A DNA stretch of 64,000 nt from assembly GCA_963931925.1 (NCBI GenBank), contig OZ007570.1, positions 28,337,974 through 28,401,973 of the forward strand. Reading direction: 5' to 3'. Of this stretch, positions 60,101-64,000 are shown piece by piece (position 1 is the first letter of the stretch; each line of letters starts with the position of its first letter). Below the pieces are notes generated by a model. The model saw only the letters and a program-made list of their open reading frames with translations, was not told the origin of the DNA and did no database searches. Made by a program: the position numbers and the translations under genes. This DNA comes from Onchidella celtica (lineage: Eukaryota; Mollusca; Gastropoda; Systellommatophora; Onchidiidae).

Positions 60101-62380
60101 ATATAATTATCCATCTGCTTTACAATCAGGTATGGTAACTGCTAATCTGTTTATTTAAGGGCTACCTTAACAGGACATTTATTAATTGCCATTTTTTGTT
60201 GAACGACATGGTTGATTATGATGTGGAAGGATGAACTTGACCACAGCATCATTCTATACCAGCCATATATCTTATTTTCAATGTGCCATTTACTCTAGAC
60301 ACCTCAGTCGGAATCAGAGTGAAGAATTTAATGCTTGTCTGAAACGAATTACAATCCCTGTCCGTCTTAGAAAACTTAAGAATGGACCACACAGATTACT
60401 GAAAATGAATACACTGTGAAAATCATTATTCCTTTAGTATACATTAAAGGATTTAAGAATGAGGATCCATGGAATGGGATATTAAACGTTGTGCATATTC
60501 TTTCTCTCTACCCCAAGGGCAAGACAGCTGAGAGCTCGGAGGAATAATTGAGACATTAAAATTTTATTGTCGACACGTTGGGTTGCCTGTGAGGGCCCCA
60601 GGCGACGCCTGTGGCTAATGATGTGTGGTTAACCCCCATGTTATAAGCCAGCCTGTCTGTGTGTAATTGTTTGTAAATGCGGGATTTGGTTAATTGTTGT
60701 ATGGGATAATAATTATTGACAGTCGTTTCTATGTGTGAAAATACCACAACGTCTCCATAAAGTGTTAGTGAGTGGGGGGTGAATGTCACTAGAGGTGGGT
60801 GAAATGTCACTGAAGGGGAGAGTGAAGTTTTTATTGTGCTGAGGGTGAACTGTTCGTAATGAGAGAGGGGGGGGGGGGGCGAGGATTGTCGCAGCCATGT
60901 GGTCGAGGTATCATTGAAATGTTGGTAACGTATCGTCTGGGAAGGGGGAGTATGGCAGAGGTGATTATGATGCGATCTCAAATCATCCGTCAATATGATG
61001 TCACAAAGAGTGTAGTGTGCATTCTGCTACTGTACACGAGAACTTTCGTCAGTTTGCAATGAAATCCTCCCCATCTTCATGACTATCTTCATCGTTCATT
61101 TTCTTTTCCTTACGTTAGAGTTCAGCCATTCAGCAACAAACCCGTTGACTTACAACATAACTAAATCTTACTTTAAACAGTCATCGTGACTCATATTTTG
61201 TGGCCGTGAAAGTACTCGAAAGCAAGGGAGACTCATTGTAATTCTTCATATAAATAAAGTTCACCCCCTCTGGCGAAATATACAAAAAAAAAACAACAAC
61301 CGAAAAACATTCGATTAAAAAAAAATGAAAGCTGGAGATGATAAGCATTAAAATCAAAGTTCTAATTCCCCAACCCCTTTTATTTTTATTTGGTCTTATA
61401 TAATAATATGTGTATTGTTTTACACACTGACAAAAAACACTTTGTCACGAAACATAGTAATAAAATGTCGAACTAATTTCTTTCTTTAAGCAGCCTAGTG
61501 CTCTGGTAAAACAGTGTAATAGTGGAAAGTACTCATTAGCAGAATTGGACCCATCAGAAACTTGTGCCTAGTGGAGCACCATAAGACCCAGGCCGCATCA
61601 GCTCACTTTGATCGGTGAATTAATTAGATAGTGACATCACGACATTGAGTTTTAATGAAACCTCGAGCACCAGCCAACTGGTTTTTAAAAAAAAATTAAA
61701 CTCAGCGTAATGTCGGCACATTCAACTGGTTGACACAATCAAAATCGGTTAGTTCGCGCCAGGCCTAGTTATGGACACAGACATTAAAGGCCAACAAGAA
61801 ATATCACATAAACTTCTGAATCTATTGTTTTATAATAGGTAGATTCACCAGTTAGTACGATGGGGTCACTTTATCGTTATCTCCGTGTTCAGCGTGCAGT
61901 TTAATCTTGGTCTGCGTATCGTTTTGAATTTGAACAATTGTCTACGACAGAGTGTCGCCTTCTTCTGACAGTTCCCACGCTGATATGACACCTCCGGGTC
62001 AAATTGAAAACCACTTAGTTGTTAATTATCTCTGGAGGTTCGTCATAATTTTTTTCTGTTTTGTTTTGTTTGGTTTTTTGTTTGTTTCACCCTGTGACTG
62101 TAATCCTCGCTAACCAAGATCATTGGGGCAGCGGTTCTCAGTTCTGTATGACCGACGGGGACAGAGGGCCACACATGTTATAATTATTTATTGAGTTTGG
62201 TGAATGTCCCAAACCTCTTACGTAGAAGGAGAGGAGGCCAAACTATCATGATAATGAATTAAAGTTAACAATATTGCCAATTTAATCTTTCATGCCACCC
62301 TCTACCCCCACCCGCTCCTTGAATTTTTTTGATTTGCTTGCCCAGTCACCATGTCTACAGTAACTGTTGTTGCTATGGCC
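57183..62380. other. Gene-free stretch
   Basis: No exon of a known family was recognised on either strand. A 127-codon plus-strand frame at 59607-59990 has an ordinary amino-acid mix but no motif I can name, and no splice or start context supports it. A (GAAT)n array lies inside and is listed separately. Confidence 0.45.
58211..58440 (+). repeat. (GAAT)n array
   Basis: GAAT tetramers with occasional GAAC, GAAA and GATGAAT variants that recur as short blocks, ending in (GAAA)n. Confidence 0.95.
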
Positions 62381-62389
62381 ACGTCATCA

Positions 62390-62555
62390 TTATCATTGTC
62401 GTCGTCGTCGTCATCGTCACCACCACCACCATCCTCATCAATTTATAATTTTATCTCAGCAATGACAGCAACACAACAACAACAATAATAATTATTATTA
62501 TTTATTATCATAATCATCACCATCAAAATCATTATCATCACAATCATAATAATAA
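62390..62555 (+). repeat. Trinucleotide-rich tract
   Basis: TCA/TCG/CAC units (CATCATTATCATTGTCGTCG...) pass into ACA and AAT units and back to ATC. Not a single clean array. Confidence 0.8.
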
Positions 62556-62659
62556 TGGTCAGCTGTGATCATCAAGTTTAATTCATTCACATAGCAGCAA
62601 CAACCAACACGACCAACTCCAGTGCACACACAGAAATACCTTCACACAAATGCAAGCAG

Positions 62660-62880
62660 CGAGCTGGCTAACTGGCCTCGTGGACAGAAGTCTTTACCCC
62701 GAGATTGAGGGGTACCAAGTTCGAACTCCGCTCGGGTAGGGATCTAACCTTACTAATTTCTTGCGGCGCCTGTAAGGCACTGACCCTTCCGTCTGTGGAT
62801 TTGACAGTGACCCACACCTATGACATGGTGCTGAAAGACAGCGTAAAACAAGAACAAAGCAAATAAACAAAAAGGGACAC
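62660..62880 (+). mobile_element. tRNA-derived SINE
   Basis: TGGCCTCGTGG at 62673-62683 fits the A box and GTTCGAACTCC at 62719-62729 the B box. The body ends CATGGTGCTGAAAGACAGCG followed by an A-rich AACAAGAACAAAGCAAATAAA tail. It belongs to a different SINE family from the one at 31622. Confidence 0.75.
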
Positions 62881-63705
62881 ACCACTGACAATTAATCAAT
62901 ACTAGTTTGATATTTACAAAACTCTTTTCACATCTCTACGAAACAACTTCTGAGAATTTTACCAGTGTCATAAATTTTATACGGAATTATTTAATTCTAT
63001 TTGTGAAATTTAAATTGATGAAACTCTGAATACCAAACATAAAAGTACCCCCCCCCCCCAAAAAAAAAGATGGTGGAAGGGGCAAAGTGACCGTTGTCGT
63101 GCCGATGTACCGTAAAACCAAAACTCAAACTCAAACTCTTTGAATTTGGACTTCAGTTACTGCCAGTTCCGGATGAACACAGTTGCAAAAAGGTAGCATA
63201 TGCTACGGGGACCGCATTTGCAGGGGCTCCACACTAAATGCCCGCAATCTATCAAGCCTGGCCCACTGATTCTGCACTTGCTCTATTTCAGAAGTACGAT
63301 GAAACCGCCTTCAACTTTGATGAACGTCTGGGTGTTACAGGTTAGCAATTTAGCCCGTTGGGGTTATTATCTTTCTCAGTAATTAATGGAATAGTGGTAT
63401 GGAAGCAAAAAAAAAACAAACAACAAATTATTGGTTTTTAAATATTTATGTGTATTTTATTCAACTTAGGACCCTTTAATAACTCGGGTGGCTGGTGGGG
63501 CCCTTCTGGTAGAGTCTCATTCTATCCTACCATTCTGCTATCGTCTTGATTTTTCCCAGCACAATAATGTTATGGTCGTTATCATGTCCATACATGTACA
63601 CAATCCCATGTGCTCGTAAGCTGCAGCATTCATGCAATGCAAATTTCATAATGGTAAATGAAACACTATTTCAGAGATAATGTAGGATATTGTAAAACTT
63701 GCCTC

Positions 63706-63825
63706 ACAGACAGACAGTCAGACAGGCAGACAGACAGACAGGCAGACTGACAGCTAGACAGACAGATAGACAGGCAGACAGACAGACAGACAGAAGATAG
63801 ACAGAAGATAGACAGACAGATAGAG

Positions 63826-63911
<86 letters not shown>

Positions 63912-63928
63912 CTAGATAGATAGATAGC
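63706..63928 (+). repeat. (GACA)n then (GATA)n array
   Basis: GACA/GGCA units run to about 63820, then pure (GATA)n to 63928 with one GCTA. The tetramer change parallels the array at 40647-41080. Confidence 0.95.
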
Positions 63929-64000
63929 TTGTAACATATGTTACAAGCCCCACACTAGCATCACCCTGTCTGTTTATTGTTACTATCCGGTTGTGACATT

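Noticed and set aside
62131-62190. CAGCGGTTCTCAG sequence resembling a hAT terminus
   Set aside because: No matching opposite end or target duplication was found nearby.
1-64000. CRISPR arrays, operons or other bacterial features
   Set aside because: Spliced genes, SINEs and LINEs show animal nuclear DNA; the tandem arrays are contiguous microsatellites without spacers.

Overview
The window is animal nuclear DNA: intron-rich, AT-rich, with long gene-free stretches, many simple repeats and a large variety of transposon remnants. The repeat mix (several unrelated non-LTR retrotransposon tails, tRNA-derived SINEs, short inverted-repeat DNA transposons) and the frequent TGTACATG-type sequence suggest a marine invertebrate, most likely a mollusc. 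That assignment is inference; no species marker is present.

Two host genes can be read exon by exon, both on the minus strand and in tandem. RABL3 (8 coding exons, 27809 down to 20476, 218 aa) is an atypical Rab-like small GTPase. TIPRL (7 coding exons, 16645 down to 10384, 266 aa) is the Tip41-like binder of PP2A-type phosphatases. All splice junctions found are AG/GT, the phases agree, and each concatenated frame is open to a stop. Their introns hold LINE tails, MITE-like elements and a large inverted repeat. No host gene is recognisable at 1-9300 or from 28000 to the right end.

From 28.7 to 36.8 kb is a transposon graveyard: LINE tails, SINE heads, a CAGTGGCGTA-type hAT element, a compact element with 28-bp perfect terminal inverted repeats and a perfect 8-bp target duplication (31087-31453), a TTAA-flanked piggyBac-like MITE nested in a hAT-like element, and one member of a repeat family whose other copy lies 7.5 kb away. 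From 35.7 to 41.1 kb are GA, CTTT, 28-bp minisatellite and GATA arrays.

The most notable object is a 6559-bp LTR retrotransposon at 41893-48451. It has two 620-bp LTRs that I read as identical, a perfect AGCTT target duplication, a primer-binding site matching the tRNA-Pro type, and one 1437-codon Gag-Pol frame. Its domain order is Gag - protease - integrase - reverse transcriptase - RNase H. That is Ty1/copia order in an element whose protein domains are Ty3/gypsy-like, the hallmark of Gmr1-type elements. The Gag carries a segment resembling the SCAN/Gmr1 capsid region. The frame breaks just after the third RNase H acidic residue, with the remainder in another frame.

Right of the element (48.5-64 kb) there are only simple-sequence arrays, a duplicated 135-bp repeat, a second TTAA-flanked MITE, a LINE tail and a SINE.
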